A stretch of 64,000 bases of DNA from positions 113,382,469 through 113,446,468 of the forward strand of contig CM043951.1 in the NCBI GenBank assembly GCA_014529385.2, written 5' to 3'. The number at the start of each line of letters is the position of its first letter. Positions within the stretch are counted from its first letter, which is position 1. The position numbers and the translations under genes were made by a program. This document shows positions 33,582 to 46,530 of the stretch, piece by piece. The notes beneath the pieces were generated by a model. It saw nothing but the letters and a program-made list of their open reading frames with translations. It did no database searches and had not been told where the DNA came from. Source of the stretch: Adiantum capillus-veneris (taxonomy: Eukaryota; Streptophyta; Polypodiopsida; Polypodiales; Pteridaceae).

Positions 33582-34875
33582 CCCCCATCTGAGAAATTGG
33601 ATAGAGACCTATACAATCTGTAACAGAAATATCTAGAGACATACTTTCAAAAAACAAAAATTGTAAAAGGGAACCAAAAATAGACCAAAAAGGCAAAAAA
33701 TAATTCATAGTGAAAAACCACAAAAGCAGACATAGGGTTTGATTTTTAGCTGACCTAAACTAGTCTAAATCACATAAAAATCATATATTTGGTAATAGGG
33801 TATCTAGGGAAAGCTTTGGACAAAGATTCATCTCATTTTTCCAAAGAGGTACATGGATTGCCATCCATGTCCCTCGGAAGAAGATTGAATCTAGAGTGAT
33901 GAGACCACAAATATATATAATCATCAAGAGTACAAAGGTCTTTCCAAAATTGAATTTAGACATCATTAAAGGATTTTACAAGCTAAGATAGGTTTTGTGC
34001 AAAAAAGCGTGATTGCTTGAACAATTTTGGGACTTGCCTAATAGAAGAGTGGTAAGCTCCTAGCCATCAAGTGTTTATTGTGCAAATTACAAAGGTGAGA
34101 GCACTGCAGTTTGAGGAGTTTCCAAGTTGGAGATTTTGGAAGATACCAAGAGATAACAAGGTAGGGTTTTGCAAGAGTGATCATTTCTTGATGTATTTGA
34201 GATCAAGAAGGTCTTACCCAATTAGAAACCTTGATATAGGAGGCCAAGTGAGCAATATTTCTACTGAGGAGAGTGTGAATCAGGGACCATTGGCTCCCTG
34301 AGAGCCAATCATTAAGGATTTTTTTTTTGATACATCATTGGAGAGATCTTACATCTTCATGGCAAAGGGATTCAACAAGGTGAGATTTAGGGAGGGAACG
34401 AAGATGGAAGCGGGGCCATCCTAGCAAGCAACAAAATGGAATTAATGCACTTTAAGTATCAATTAAAAAAAAACCAGTGTAAAGATCTACAAAGATGGTA
34501 TGGATTGCTACTGCATGAAAATAGCGGAAAAACCTAGTGACTTAAGGACCCAGTGCCAGTCGACTATAGTGGCAATCAATACTTTGATGAGGAGTGAACA
34601 ATGTACGTAGTTGTGAAAAATCTCCATATTGTGGATAAATTGGAAATGACAGGCACAAAGGAGAAAGTTGACGTAGAACCAATAGATGAGCTGCCTAAGT
34701 TGGACAGTATAAATGCTAAATTAAGGTGAGTGAACAACACGAAACGAGTCAACACTCACAATACCCATGTAGGGCTGTATAAATACGATAATGGTGATCA
34801 AATACACTATCACAAATGTAATGAACCCTACATAGGAGAGTTGTCAGAGCACAAAAGCTTGTATGTTTTTACATA

Positions 34876-37512
34876 TTGATGTTGGAAGGAACAACCTTGA
34901 CATGGTTGAAACCTTTGAACATAGGTGATTTTCCAAACATAGAGAAACTTTTTTGTCAATTTGTTGAGGAATTCTCTAAAGGGGCAATAAAAAATGATAT
35001 CGTGTCCCAAATTTATGCTTTCAAGAAAAAAGAGAATGAGAAAGTGAAGGAATCTTTTCTTCGCTTTATATGATACCTAGAGAGGTGTCATGTGGGAGAG
35101 TTACAACAAGATGTGAGGCTATTAGTTCTCTTTATAGAGGGCTTGATGAATGAAACTCTCAAGAAGAACCTGCATTTGAAAGCATGCATGACATTTGAGA
35201 AAGTCATTAGACAAGCTCTATAGCTAGTTGAAAATTGTAAGGCCTATGGAGAGTGATCGAAGATGCAAAGATTGTGACTAGTAGCACCTCGTCTACAATA
35301 AGTGAATCCACGACAAAGTAGAATATTCAAACTCCGACCATGCCCAATCTTGATCAATTGGCTAAAGAAATGATAATGAGGACGAACCAAAATTGTAGAT
35401 GTACCCCAAACATACAACAACAACCAATGAGGAGATGTGACACTTGTGAGGGGGATCATCCCACCCCATAGTGCAACACTCAGTCAATGCTAGCAGTAGT
35501 AAATGTGTAATGTAATTTTAAGTGGTGTGCTATTAGGCAAAGATGGGCCAACCACAAAATAAGTGAGTGTTTTTATAATAAGAATTATGTGAGAGAAAGA
35601 CCATATGAACCTCTGAGGTGCAACCATTTCCACCACCACCATGATACCAGATAGACCAAACAATGCAACCTAAGAGTGAGACAAGCATCATCAGTCTTGG
35701 GTCAACAACATCCTTTACCTCAAGAAAATCAAGCGATTGTAAGGCACATAGCATGTAGAAACATTTACAAGCCAGAGAATGCTACCAACAACTTTATAAT
35801 GTGAAGAGATGATCGAATCCTACGAGAAAGAGCCCGAGAGTAACGTATATTAAGGACATCATTCTTGGATCATCACAGATGATGCTACATAGGAATCATA
35901 TGCTATGCAGACCACAAAACGTCATTATATGATGGACGAGAACATGCTCATGTTCATAGCAAACTAGAACTATAAACTTAGAGGATACTCTTCTAGGGCT
36001 AGATAGCCAATAGGGTCTCCACAAGCATCCAAGCATGTAGGTTTGTGTTATGAATATGGAGGTGATCATTGGACAAGAATTTTTGCACACAAGGGTGAAT
36101 GTGTAAAAATTTTGGATAGTTCTTCAAGAGTGCTTGAAAAATATTGATAACAAAGGAAAACCTACAATGAATATTATTGGGGTTTTCGCATGCTCGAGTG
36201 GATCTACAATTGAGCCTGCAATTCCAGTAAATGTAGTGACTAGAGCTTAAGCTCAAGAAGCTGCCAGAAATAAACATGTAAAGGAACAACATAAATAGCC
36301 TGGCCAAACAAAATTTGAGAGCATATCAGTGAAGACTCAAAGGAAATCATGAAAATCTAAACAACAGAGAACTATAGTAAAAGATGAGCTACAACAAACC
36401 AAAGAGTAGCTAAAACAACAAAAGAAAAATAAGGGACAAATTGGAGGAATAGTGTTAATCTGATATATCATCGAGAGGATCAATTTTGTGGAAAAAGTTT
36501 TAGAACCTTTAGAGGCTCTATTGCAAGCTTATGAGGCTAGAATAAAACCCAACCAGACATTGTAACAAAGATGGTTGACATATCCACATCCAGAGATTGA
36601 AACAAAAAAGACTTCAAATGTGAAAAAGGCTCATAGAGATAGCTCAAGCTCTAATGGATCTAGAGAAACAAAATATTTCTAGAAAAGAGGTAAAAATCCA
36701 CAAAGGGGATAGGAAAATTGAAGCACAAGGAAAATGAAACAAAAGATCAAATGAGACCAGAGGCTAAAATACCATTGGAAAATAGGGTAGTGGCTAATAC
36801 CACCGATGATGCAAAGTCACAAGTGAAGATACTAATAGTTAAAGTGGAAGATCCATGGCCAAAATCCTTGTAGAAAATGATAAGGAATAAGAAGGATGGT
36901 AGTGTGACTTTCGAGTCTGTACCTATTCACTGAGATCAACATGGATCATGAATTTTACCCAAGAGATATACAATCTCTATATGTGACATAGAAATAGAAA
37001 CATCTTTGAAACGTTGAAAACTTTATTGTCTTTTATAGGAGAATACAAAAAATAAATTGGAGGTCAATGGAAGTCAATTCCAAGGATGATGGACACTAAG
37101 AGCCTACATGAACTAATGTCAAATCCTATACAGTGCATGATAACTCTTTTTGAGTTGTTTCATACTAGGCCACATCTATGGGGAGAAGTGAGAAAAACTT
37201 GGAGAACATGGGATTAAAAGTTCCTCTTCAAGACATGCCCTTGAATGATTAAACGGGTAAAATGGCACAAGACAGATTAAAGGCAAAATCAGTACCTGTA
37301 AACGAGGTTGGAAACTACAATGAAGGAGAAGAAGTAAATATCACTTTTCCAGTGGAACATAAAGTGATAAAAGTGATTGCTATACTTGATAGCAAGAGTG
37401 GAGTGTCCATTTACACCAAACAGATATGGGAGACATGGGAAAGACCTGCTCTTAGCAAAACAAGAATGAAATTACGGCTTGCAGATGATTATATTGAGAG
37501 ACATAAAACTTG
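34876..37512 (+). pseudogene. Gag-protease relic of the old LTR element
   Basis: 34876-35265 keeps a gag core (L.G..LTWL at the start, KEKVKESF-like stretch near 35040, LFIEGL near 35130). Zinc-knuckle remnants follow: one with Cys-x2-Cys-x3-His-x4-Cys spacing at 35436-35475, one with standard spacing and a lost Cys near 35530-35570, and CYEYGGDH near 36045-36070. At 37360-37512 a protease relic (AILDSKSGVSIYTK, then KLRLAD) lines up with ILDGGAGVSIVTK and VKMANG of the element at 62.6 kb. Stops and shifts break all parts. Nothing functional is expected. Confidence 0.65.
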
Positions 37513-40500
37513 ACTTGATGTGCAATCCAAACATCCAAATACAAAACATTTGTTACCATAGCATCTACTAATCATGATGAACCTGACGGTATCATGAAAA
37601 CTCAATTTGGCTTCCAAACATGGATTGTGATCCATGTATCCCTAGCTCAAAATTGACCTCAACAAATTCTCCCTAGTGCAGGTAGTCATCTTAGGCACAC
37701 CGGTGAACTTTGATCAAATTTGGATCACATTTGCATAAATTATGCTCAATTTATGGTAAATTTTGCATTGAAGCGGATTTTTGAAAAATTTGTGACCAAA
37801 TTTTTGGCACTAAAAGGATGCATTTTGCTAGCAGGATGCCTTGAAGACGTGTGCTCAAAGGAGTGGGGAGTTGCTTCCTATGAGATATTAGATATTTCAT
37901 TGAATGAAGTATTAAAGGCGAAGATCTAGAGAAAATACCCGCATACATCATTGGCAAATTCCAAGCTACAGATGGAACCAAAGTCAAAGCAACCATATTA
38001 CGTAAGGAGCTATTGACTCTACCCTAGAATCCTGAAGTAATTGATGGTGCTCGATGCCTACAATTGAGCAGATTTTTTCACTTGCCACCATGGGGCATAG
38101 ACTTCCAGAGACCACACGAGTTGATGTCCATCATAGAGTACAATAGAGAGGCAACTCTTATGGACAAAGATGGGGCTACCATGTAAGTAAAGAATATACG
38201 CAAAATAATTTGTGAAGCAATTCACTTACCTACCACCCACCACAATTTGCTAATGAAGACAAAGGCAATCAACAATGAAAAAGCGTCCATCAAGCAGTAC
38301 GACCACAATATCACCTACAAAGGTTTGATCTGCGATTGATTTCATAGCATCTCAAGTGCAAAAGCCACTGAGATACACTGAGCCACTCTTTCATTTGATG
38401 GTTGTCATGGCCATTGGCTTATCAAAGTGCAGTGTCATCAAGTGTGGCAGTGGAAGCTACATTTTGGAGAGTCTGATAGAGGCAAACCTCAAGAGTGGCA
38501 ACAAGAACAAAAGCTACTATGAATGCTGGACCGATGCTAACCCACATAGAATACTAAGCCCTTGGAATGATTGATGATCTCCTTGAAGTGGAATCCCAGC
38601 TAGACTTATTGCACAAGTCAAAACACAATGTCCAAGCTATAAGGAGTGCTTCTACTATGCACACAAAAAGAAAGACACGTGGATCGAGCTCAAAGGCACG
38701 TACCACCGATAGTGAAGCCACAAAATCAAACATAGAGCATCATGAGGAGATCGTAAGGAAAGAAGATATCCCCTTGGAGTATCAGATGGTTGAAAAAGAG
38801 AAAGAAATTTGAGAAGCCCCTTGTCAGGAGGAAATCATCGCAAGAGGAGCACATCCCAAGAACACAAGTTTAAAGATCCATGGAGGAGGCTCAGAGACTC
38901 AGAGTAGAAAGACTAGTAGAGAGAGATGAAGAACAAAGTAAAGTGGCGGAGACACAACAAGTTTCATCCTCCTCAAATTCGAACGACTTAGGGTTAGATG
39001 CGATAGTGTAAAAACTTAAGGAACAAAGAAGACAAACCGCAAGAGATGACATCAAGTTTTCTGATTCTCAGAGATAAAGAATCCATCAGGAGATGAAGCA
39101 CAAAGCTGAACAAAGAGAAGCAGAATTCAAAAGATAAAGGACTACAAAGATCGATTTCATCTTGGATTCTCTTTGATGTCTAGCTACACGTCATGAGGAA
39201 TTACTCAAGATATTGCTACCACTACAAATGTTTTAGAGAAACCACCTTCATCGTCTACCACTTTAGAGAATTCAAAAGATAAAGGACTACAAAGATCGAT
39301 TTCATCTTGGATTCTCTTTGATGTCTAGCTACACGTCATGAGGAATTACTCAAGATATTGCTACCACTACAAATGTTTTAGAGAAACCACCTTCATCGTC
39401 TACCACTACGCATGAAGAAGGACCTTTATCTCAAGCTCTACCAATATCACTGATATTGCACATGAAATTATATCAGAGAAGAAAATTTTGGAACTAAAAA
39501 CCACAGAACATGAAGGAGAGAGTCAACCAGAGAGGGAACCACTACATCCTGAAGAGAAGGACCTGGCACAAGACAAATTTGTCGACATACCAAGGTCTCA
39601 TCCACAACCTAAAGGACATGCTAATTCATTAGAGCAAAGAAAATTCATGTTGAATTGAGACATACCTACCTTGAAACCCACATATAAAAAGGTGGCCATG
39701 CAAATAGTTGAGAAATTTGATCTCCAAGACACCCTTGGAATGTTGGAACTACAGTTCAACTATCACAAGAGCGTGACCAAGGCTCAAACTAAAGAAGCAA
39801 AAGATGCCAAGGAAGCCACGGCAAAATAAAATCAAGAGATAGCATAGCTTAAGCAGCCAGTGGAATGTTTGCAAAGGAATAAACAAAGGATACAAAGAGA
39901 CCTAGAGAAAGCATAGAAAGATGTTGAAGATATCTACAAAGATCTTGAAAGGGAAATAGATGCAAATATTCATTTTCAAGTGCAGTGTGATAAGAGAAAG
40001 AAGTACTCAAAACTCTGTGACTCCTATGATGCTATCAAGCATATCCTCTCCTCTCTCCTTGCCATCCAAGATACGACACCAACAACAACATCAATTTCTC
40101 TTCCATCTACTACAAATTCAAAATAGGTCAAATCACTCAAGGCAAAGCTAGAACAAGGGAACCTACAAAGGCAGCTACTAATGATTGGGATGCACTATGA
40201 ATGCCCAAAAGGAGCAATAGATCAAAGAGTTGAAATAAAAGCTTGCCAAAGCAAAAGAAAATTTAATTGCACAAGCAAAGATGCATGCTCGAGAACATAA
40301 AGCAAAAGATTTGGATTTGGGTTGCACCTCTCAAGTACCTAAACATGTGCTGATAGTCTAAACTACACACATAGAGTTTGAAAGTGCTCAGTAGCTACCA
40401 TTAACATACCTACCCAATACCTCAACCGTGGGGGGTATCTAGGATCTAGATGAAGACAAACCCAAAGTACATTCTTGAGATGAGCTCAAGTAGTGGCTGC

Positions 40501-41440
40501 CAAAAATGCTAGAGATCGTATCTAAACAGTATATGGAGTATGAGCTAAAAGTCTTAGAGTTTACAACATTATCGATGATCCAACTAGATGAGCAAATCAA
40601 GAACTTTGGCCATGACATGCTAGCCTTACCATTAATGAAGCATGAATCTGTCCTATGGAAGAAGAAAGTGCTGTCTTCCTTAGAGCCCAATGTCCATGTG
40701 GATCATGAAGGAGTAGCAATAAACAAAGAACAAGTATTACTTATCCTTGAGAGCCATCCCCTGTGGAGAAACCATATACAAGAATGCACCACAACATCTG
40801 AGGAATGACTCGACTTATTGTCTAATTCCTAGAATGTAGTCTTGGGAAAGCCTATGCAATATGGAGGAGCATGAGAATTATGGTGTTGAATGAACGAGTT
40901 GTCGCCAATCCTAAACATAACACCAAGCCCATAGAAGCATACATGCAACACATCATCCGGGCTACAATAGCAATGTTGTGGAGTGTCCCGGATCTGACAT
41001 GCCAAATGAAATGCAAAATATCAGAGATGATTATCACATGCATATAAGCTTTCAATGACATCGGCAAAGTGAAGCGACCATGGGAAGTTTTTCTTGAGGG
41101 TACAAATGGCATCAGCTGAGACCTCCAAGTGGCACCTTCCAAGAATGTCATCATGGGCATGTATAAATGAGTCATGTTTTACCATCACACTACATGCAGA
41201 CCTTTGAATAGGCATTCATGATAGGATTCTTTGAAATGGACTCCAATATATTTAATCCACTGACAAGATAATTTCAAGTAAGCCATGTGGCCTACCAAAG
41301 CACCTTGCTCAACAATGCTCTTAGATCTCTCCTTCAAGGTAGACATCATGGCAAGGGTAGCAAAGTTCAACAAAGTATTAAAGTCCCTCAAGAAGGAACA
41401 CTTTGAAAACTGCTGATAGATCTACAACAACATGCATTTA
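37513..41440 (+). other. Post-protease region of the old element, charged and unrecognised
   Basis: Broken frames rich in Lys, Glu and Gln (for example around 38570-38810 and 39780-39960), consistent with a coiled or disordered tail. The longest clean stretch is 40506-40808 (100 codons), with no known domain. No polymerase motif such as a YxDD box was found. It also holds the 145-bp duplication at 39122-39411. Confidence 0.45.
39122..39411. repeat. 145-bp tandem duplication
   Basis: GAATTCAAAAGATAAAGGAC starts at 39123 and again at 39268; the two copies are almost identical through GTCTACCACT. Its good preservation suggests it is younger than the element. Confidence 0.92.
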
Positions 41441-41455
41441 CTAGGAAGGGGGAAG

Positions 41456-42468
41456 TGTTTGCCCAGTACAACTTGTAGGCACCTTTCTAGTCGGACACAA
41501 ATTTCAAAGCCACATTTTTGAGATATTGTACTTTACTTTTCTGAGAGCCATGTACATGATCCTATGTAATTTTGATCATAGAGCTACAAATTCTTGAGTT
41601 TTAAATGTCTTATTTTGTATGAAGGCTCAAAATAGCCGACTTATGGCCATTTTTAAAGCCCTAGGTATATAAGATAACGTCTCTAGTGGGACACATATTT
41701 CAAAGGCACCATTTTTTATGTACTTTACTTTCTTGAGAGCCATGTACATGAGCCTATGTAATTATGATCCTGGAGCTTCAAATTCTTGAGTTGTAAATGT
41801 CTTAGTTTGTATGAAGGCAAGTATTCAGTCGATGGCAATTTTTAAAGCCCTCGGTATATAACACAATGGTTCTAGTTTGAAAGGGAGACATTCTTTTGGA
41901 TAAAGACGGAACTCTATTGTATATATTTTGTAACTTAATTTGAATTTCCAAACTTGCATTGTGTTCCTCTTTTCTTGCTCTTTCATTCGTGTAATTTTTA
42001 AGTTCTATGATGATTCCTGACTAATCATCCGTGAGCTATATCTTCAATTTTGAGTGCTTTAAACATTGTTTTATGAGATTTTGACTATAGGAGAATGCTA
42101 TTAGACCTTAGAGCACCTATTTGGATAGTTTTTTTCCGTTCTACAACTTGGTTTATAATGGATCGTGATTTTTGTACCTTGTTGGAATGCTACCAGAATT
42201 TGTAGACTCGTCCCCTTAGCCCTAACATAGCTTTCCTTAAAGTTTTGTGGCTATCTGAATCCATTTATTCAGTGAAATAGCATGATGACCACGAGCGGTG
42301 AGATTAGACACGGACATAATTTTTTATTTGTGAGTTGGTGTACTTCTTGAGGTTGACACCCTCAAAGAGTCTCTGTGTCCCATTTGAGCCACTTCCCTAA
42401 GTATTGACAAGAGTATGTTAGTGCCAGAAAGCTATGCTATGGACGTCCATCACGGCGACCCACTAACA
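41456..42468 (+). repeat. Putative 3' LTR and 3' noncoding region of the old element
   Basis: Follows the purine tract at 41443-41455; the first bases TGTTTGC are the proposed start and ACTAACA at 42468 the end. It contains a tandem duplication of about 196 bp (41486-41681, 41682-41873). The true LTR could be shorter, since only the last 135 bp can be matched to the left LTR. Confidence 0.5.
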
Positions 42469-42799
42469 TATATTTTCTTGTTTTCATTGCAACGACATGC
42501 AATGTATGTCATTGGTTATATGCACATTGATGGGTTATGTAAGCATGTCACTTTGATGGAAAGTTGAGAAGATTTATTCTTTCATGTTCTAATACCCTTT
42601 AGAAATTTTGGAACGTGGTCATTCATTTAGACACCTCTTACTTGTGGTAAATCATTTAAAGTACTCAAGTGACTTATAAATTGAGTCTAAAGACTACTGC
42701 ATTCATCTACTTTGGGATATATGCCGTTCACAAAGGGACAACAATGTAGACAATCACGATGTTCTTCTTGGTTTCATTGAGCCTCATACTGAACCGTGT
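42469..42799. other. Unassigned DNA
   Basis: AT-rich, no domain or repeat recognised. Confidence 0.3.
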
Positions 42800-43535
42800 A
42801 TCTGTTAAATGGACAACTATACTTGTGAGATGTGCCACTGTGGAAAACATTCATCTTCTTGAGAAGGTCTCATCACTTTTTTTTGAGGTAAAAAATGCTT
42901 CTCCAAGGGGGGAGTAATCTAGAGGCAGATTTCTCCGATCCACAAGTTGGTCAACATCCATTTCTTGTAGAGTGCCTTTCATTTTGGCTTCTTCGAACTT
43001 GCCAATATTCTAGTTGAGCTCGTCCTTTCTATATTCCACCATATTGAAATCTAACATGATCCACCAGTCTCCTTCTAGCTCGGTAGATCCCTTAGATCCC
43101 ACTGAAAGTTTGGCTCGTTCCTTTGGCATCGCAAGGATCATATATGCTAATAATGGTGAGAATTTGATTTGTGCACTTAACTCTTACACTTAGGACTCTC
43201 CTTGAGACATGGTTTAACACCAGTTGTGGCTCCAAATCCCTATCTACAATGTAGAGAACCCCACTAAAACCAAAAGGTCCATCTTGGTCTGTGGGGAGGG
43301 GGGGTCCCATCACCATGTAAAACCTATATATCGCATGTATTCAAGGACTATTTATAAAACCCCTTAGCTATGATTTTTTTTCAATTAAAGGGACCTTTTC
43401 CTATTTAGGCTATATATTTTTTTCAAGGCCATTTTTCCAACACCCTTTTGCATGCAAAAATGTGATAAAATATAGAATAAAATAATCCCTACTATTTAAT
43501 CCACGTGATAGGATTTTTTTTCCACTGTGAGCAGC

Positions 43536-43576
<41 letters not shown>

Positions 43577-45260
43577 AAGATCTCAATAATACACTAGCTT
43601 GCTCCCTATTGAGTGCTTCTTGCAACAACTGGTTGCACCTAGGTGGTGTTCTTGGATTAACCGAAAATTTATATTTGTTTTTCTTACCTCCTCCCATAAT
43701 AGAGCACTTTTTTTGGCTGGTTTTATGCCCTTCATATTCCAAAACTGAATATTAAGTCCATCCATTATTAAGAAAGTGAGATAAAATCCTCCACATGTGG
43801 AGCTCTTTCTGTCGCAAACTCACTTGCATTGTCCTCTTCTTCCATATAGCACTAAGGAGTATCTTTGTCCTCTTTGTGGCCCTCTCATGCAGCAACCAAC
43901 TAGGAAGTGGACATGTTCCAAGTATTCAGATCCTTCGATTTCTTGGCTAAAGTACCTAGAAGAAGTTCTCCAAATCAATGGGAGTGTTTGATTGTCTAAA
44001 GGGTTCTCCTCACTGTAAAAATTACTGGGTGCCAAGGTTTTAACATGCTTACATTTAATCACAGAGACTTGTTTCTAGCCCTCATCCTGTTTCTTGGGGT
44101 AGGGGACATGGAAATTTTCTTAGTAGGATTAGCTGATGTTTTTCTCAATGGAAACACAAATAATTGGAAACTAGATGTGTCCTTTTTGCTTAGCTATTAG
44201 ATGTTGAATGCTCTTCTCTAGGGTATTCTTATAGGTTCTAATTAGGAGTGTCTATCTTGCCAATTTCAATCGCAAGATAAGACACATTGAATTTACCTCC
44301 ACCTTGCTTTCCAACTTCAACCTCCATATTGGAAACTAGCTTTTCAGTGTGGGAGGTGACTGGCCCCCTTTTCAGCCACACCACTCACCATCCCACTTGC
44401 ACAATTCAGGTGGTAGTATCTACCAAAGTGACTGAAACCATTGCATTTGAAGCATGCTCCAAAGAGTGTGCCAAGTTTGAGAGCGATCACTTTCAAATGC
44501 ACCCCAATATTAATTACCATACTCTCCAGAGGAGGCTTATGCATATCTCAATGTATGCACACTTTATTTGTTGTGTTCCCGAGGTCTTTGCATGTTGTCA
44601 CAAAGAGAGTAGTTCCCAGAGTACTTGCAAGATCTTTGAAACTATCCCACAACCACATTGGCAGACAAATTCAATCCACACTAGGCATATCTCCTTCAAG
44701 GACTCTAGAGATTTGAAGGAAGGATCCCATGGTAGAATGAAAATTGAGGATCATTAAGGTATAGTGGGCTTTTTGACATGACCTTAGCAATTAGAATAGG
44801 GTTGTATAGTGAAGAAACCCTTGGCTAGATACTGGACATATTCAAGCATCCACCATAGTTGAGGATTGCAGATAACCAACTGATGAGCTCCACTTTGAAG
44901 GCACCCCTCCCATAAAGCCAAACACCAAGGATGAGCTAGCCGTGCCGCTAGTTGTCTTTTAATCAATGCATGCAAGAACGATAAAGTACATCTATTTTGC
45001 ACCTCTACCATATTTTCTTCAGAGTTTGAAAGGACTTATCCCTAATTGTCCTGTTTGTGTCATTCTTGGCTCTCCCTATATCCCCAAAGGATTTTTTGTT
45101 GCATCCAGGTACTCCTTTTGACAACTGATATTGAGGTGGATTTTGCGCTCTCGAAGCTCCAATAGTTTTCCCCCTTATAGATCAACAACCACAAAGTCAA
45201 TAGGGCTAGGAGCTCCAGCCTCCTTGACCTTCCCCTTGCTAGCCCAACCCTTACTGCCAA
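42800..45260 (-). pseudogene. L1-type LINE relic: ORF1 and ORF2 endonuclease
   Basis: Read on the minus strand. About 45010-44540 resembles the DUF4283 region of plant L1 ORF1 (RLAHPWCLALWE near 44945; SSGVL.Q-type text is degraded), and a zinc knuckle of ORF1 type, CFKCNGFSHFGRYYHLNC, lies near 44400-44460. 43765-43583 begins the ORF2 endonuclease (NIQFWNMKGI, then LIQEHHLG). After a MITE it resumes at about 43300 (GVLYIVDR, ILTIISIYDP) and reaches LDFNMVE near 43045, matching the GDFN-type motif. RT is not seen in this relic. Numerous stops. Confidence 0.72.
43301..43574. mobile_element. hAT-like MITE, copy 3 (old)
   Basis: It interrupts the LINE endonuclease relic. The ends are G-rich and C-rich inverted partners (GGGGGGGTCCCATCACC left; GGGGGGTGCTGCTCACAG right, inverted), and it shares an ATCACGTGG/CACGTGAT block and AT-rich interior with copies 1 and 2. 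The right end has expanded to a C37 run (43537-43573). No clear target duplication remains. Confidence 0.6.
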
Positions 45261-45915
45261 AGGAGGGCTTTATAGCACCGTTGTGTGCCTTTTTGCGTCG
45301 TTGTCTTTCCGGGATGGGCCATTTCTATGTCATTGTGTTTTCTTTGCACGTCCACTGCCTCAAAGGATTGTCCGTGGTGTGACCTCATTCACCGGTTTTG
45401 CTACCAAGGCCTAGAACACAAGTGGGAACCTTGCCTACGGGAGGGAACACTTCAAAGGGTAGAATAGGCAAATAGAAGCAAAAATTGGAGACTTCACTGC
45501 CCGACGAGTAGGGAAGTGGATGATAGGTCGCGATCGGCAGCACCATGTGAAGGCTGAACGCACAGCCACGGCACCAAAAAGGCTACGCTATGGGAGAAGC
45601 CCAAGAAAATCGCATTTTTTACATCTCAGAAAAGAGAGAGCTCAGAGAGGCAAACAAGGATGCGAGAGTGTACTCGCATAGCCTAGGCCCTACAGGACAA
45701 CAAGGAAAGCTTTGCAACTTTCAAGCAAAAAGCTCTTACAAGTTACTACCTGCCATTGAAGACAGGCTTTTGATGCTTTTCGTATGAAAGCTCTGCACAC
45801 AACGCCAATAGCCTATGCCATGTTTACTAGTGCCACACAAAGCTAGTGCCAATTGTCGAGACTCAAGAAGCTCTAGTTGGACAACCCATTTTTACAGTAA
45901 ATTGTCATAACAAAG
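45261..45915. other. Unassigned DNA
   Basis: A 65-codon plus-strand frame at 45590-45787 has no recognised domain. Nothing else was identified. Confidence 0.3.
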
Positions 45916-45925
45916 GCCATTTATT

Positions 45926-46058
45926 GTTGGTTGATTGAGCCCTTGCCCTTGTGACCCAGGTCATAAGTTTGAGTGCGGCCATGCGACCTAATAGCGCTCA
46001 AGGATGCTCATTGTATCGTGAGAGAGAGAATGCTCATGCTGCTACAAAAAAAACAAAT
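45926..46058 (+). mobile_element. tRNA-derived SINE with 10-bp target duplication
   Basis: About 133 bp. A tRNA-like head (GTTGGTTGATTGAGC) is followed by a B-box-like GTCATAAGTTTGAGTGC near 45960-45977, an unrelated body and an A-rich tail (CTACAAAAAAAACAAAT). The direct duplication GCCATTTATT flanks it exactly at 45916-45925 and 46059-46068. Confidence 0.85.
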
Positions 46059-46068
46059 GCCATTTATT

Positions 46069-46418
46069 CTTCAAATTAACCTTCACATACTGTCAGAGAA
46101 TCTTTGAAAATTACGCATGGAACAATATAACAAAGGATCGGATCACATGATGGCTATAGGGTTACCTTTTGCCATGCATTTAACTTGTTTTTAGGTATTT
46201 GACTCGTCTTTTACAGGTTAAAATGCTAGCTATCCTTTAAATGCCAATTTTTTCCAAAACATTGGGAATTTTAAGGGCAAGGGTGCCGGTCAAAAATTAA
46301 CCTTGCATGGCTCATCTTCCAGGAATCCTATAGGCCACCTTGATCTTGGGGTCATTGAATAGTCTTATTAACTTTTGTTCTTTTCCATAAGGACACGCTT
46401 CCTTGAGCGTTGCCATGA
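46069..46418. other. Unassigned DNA
   Basis: Nothing recognised. Confidence 0.3.
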
Positions 46419-46465
46419 CAATATATATATATATATATTTAGTGTGTGTGTGTGTGTGTGAGAGT

Positions 46466-46527
<62 letters not shown>
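46419..46527. repeat. Compound microsatellite (AT)n(GT)n(GA)n
   Basis: AT run at about 46421-46437, GT at 46442-46460 and GA to 46527. Confidence 0.95.

Positions 46528-46530
<3 letters not shown>

Larger units (their letters stand above)
32456..42468 (+). mobile_element. Old LTR retrotransposon with gag and protease traces, no polymerase seen
   Basis: The left LTR remnant (about 32461-32635) and the end of the right LTR (about 42333-42468) share GACACCCTCAAAGAGTCT, GTATTGACAAGAGTATG and TTAGTGCCAGAAAGCTATGC, and both end in ACTAACA. A primer site TGGCGCC starts at 32637. Inside are gag, four-Cys knuckle and protease relics, then a long charged region. No RT, RNase H or integrase motif was found in nearly 9 kb. 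A purine tract AGGAAGGGGGAAG at 41443-41455 resembles the one at 63881-63894. LTR divergence and many stops make it old. Confidence 0.72.
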
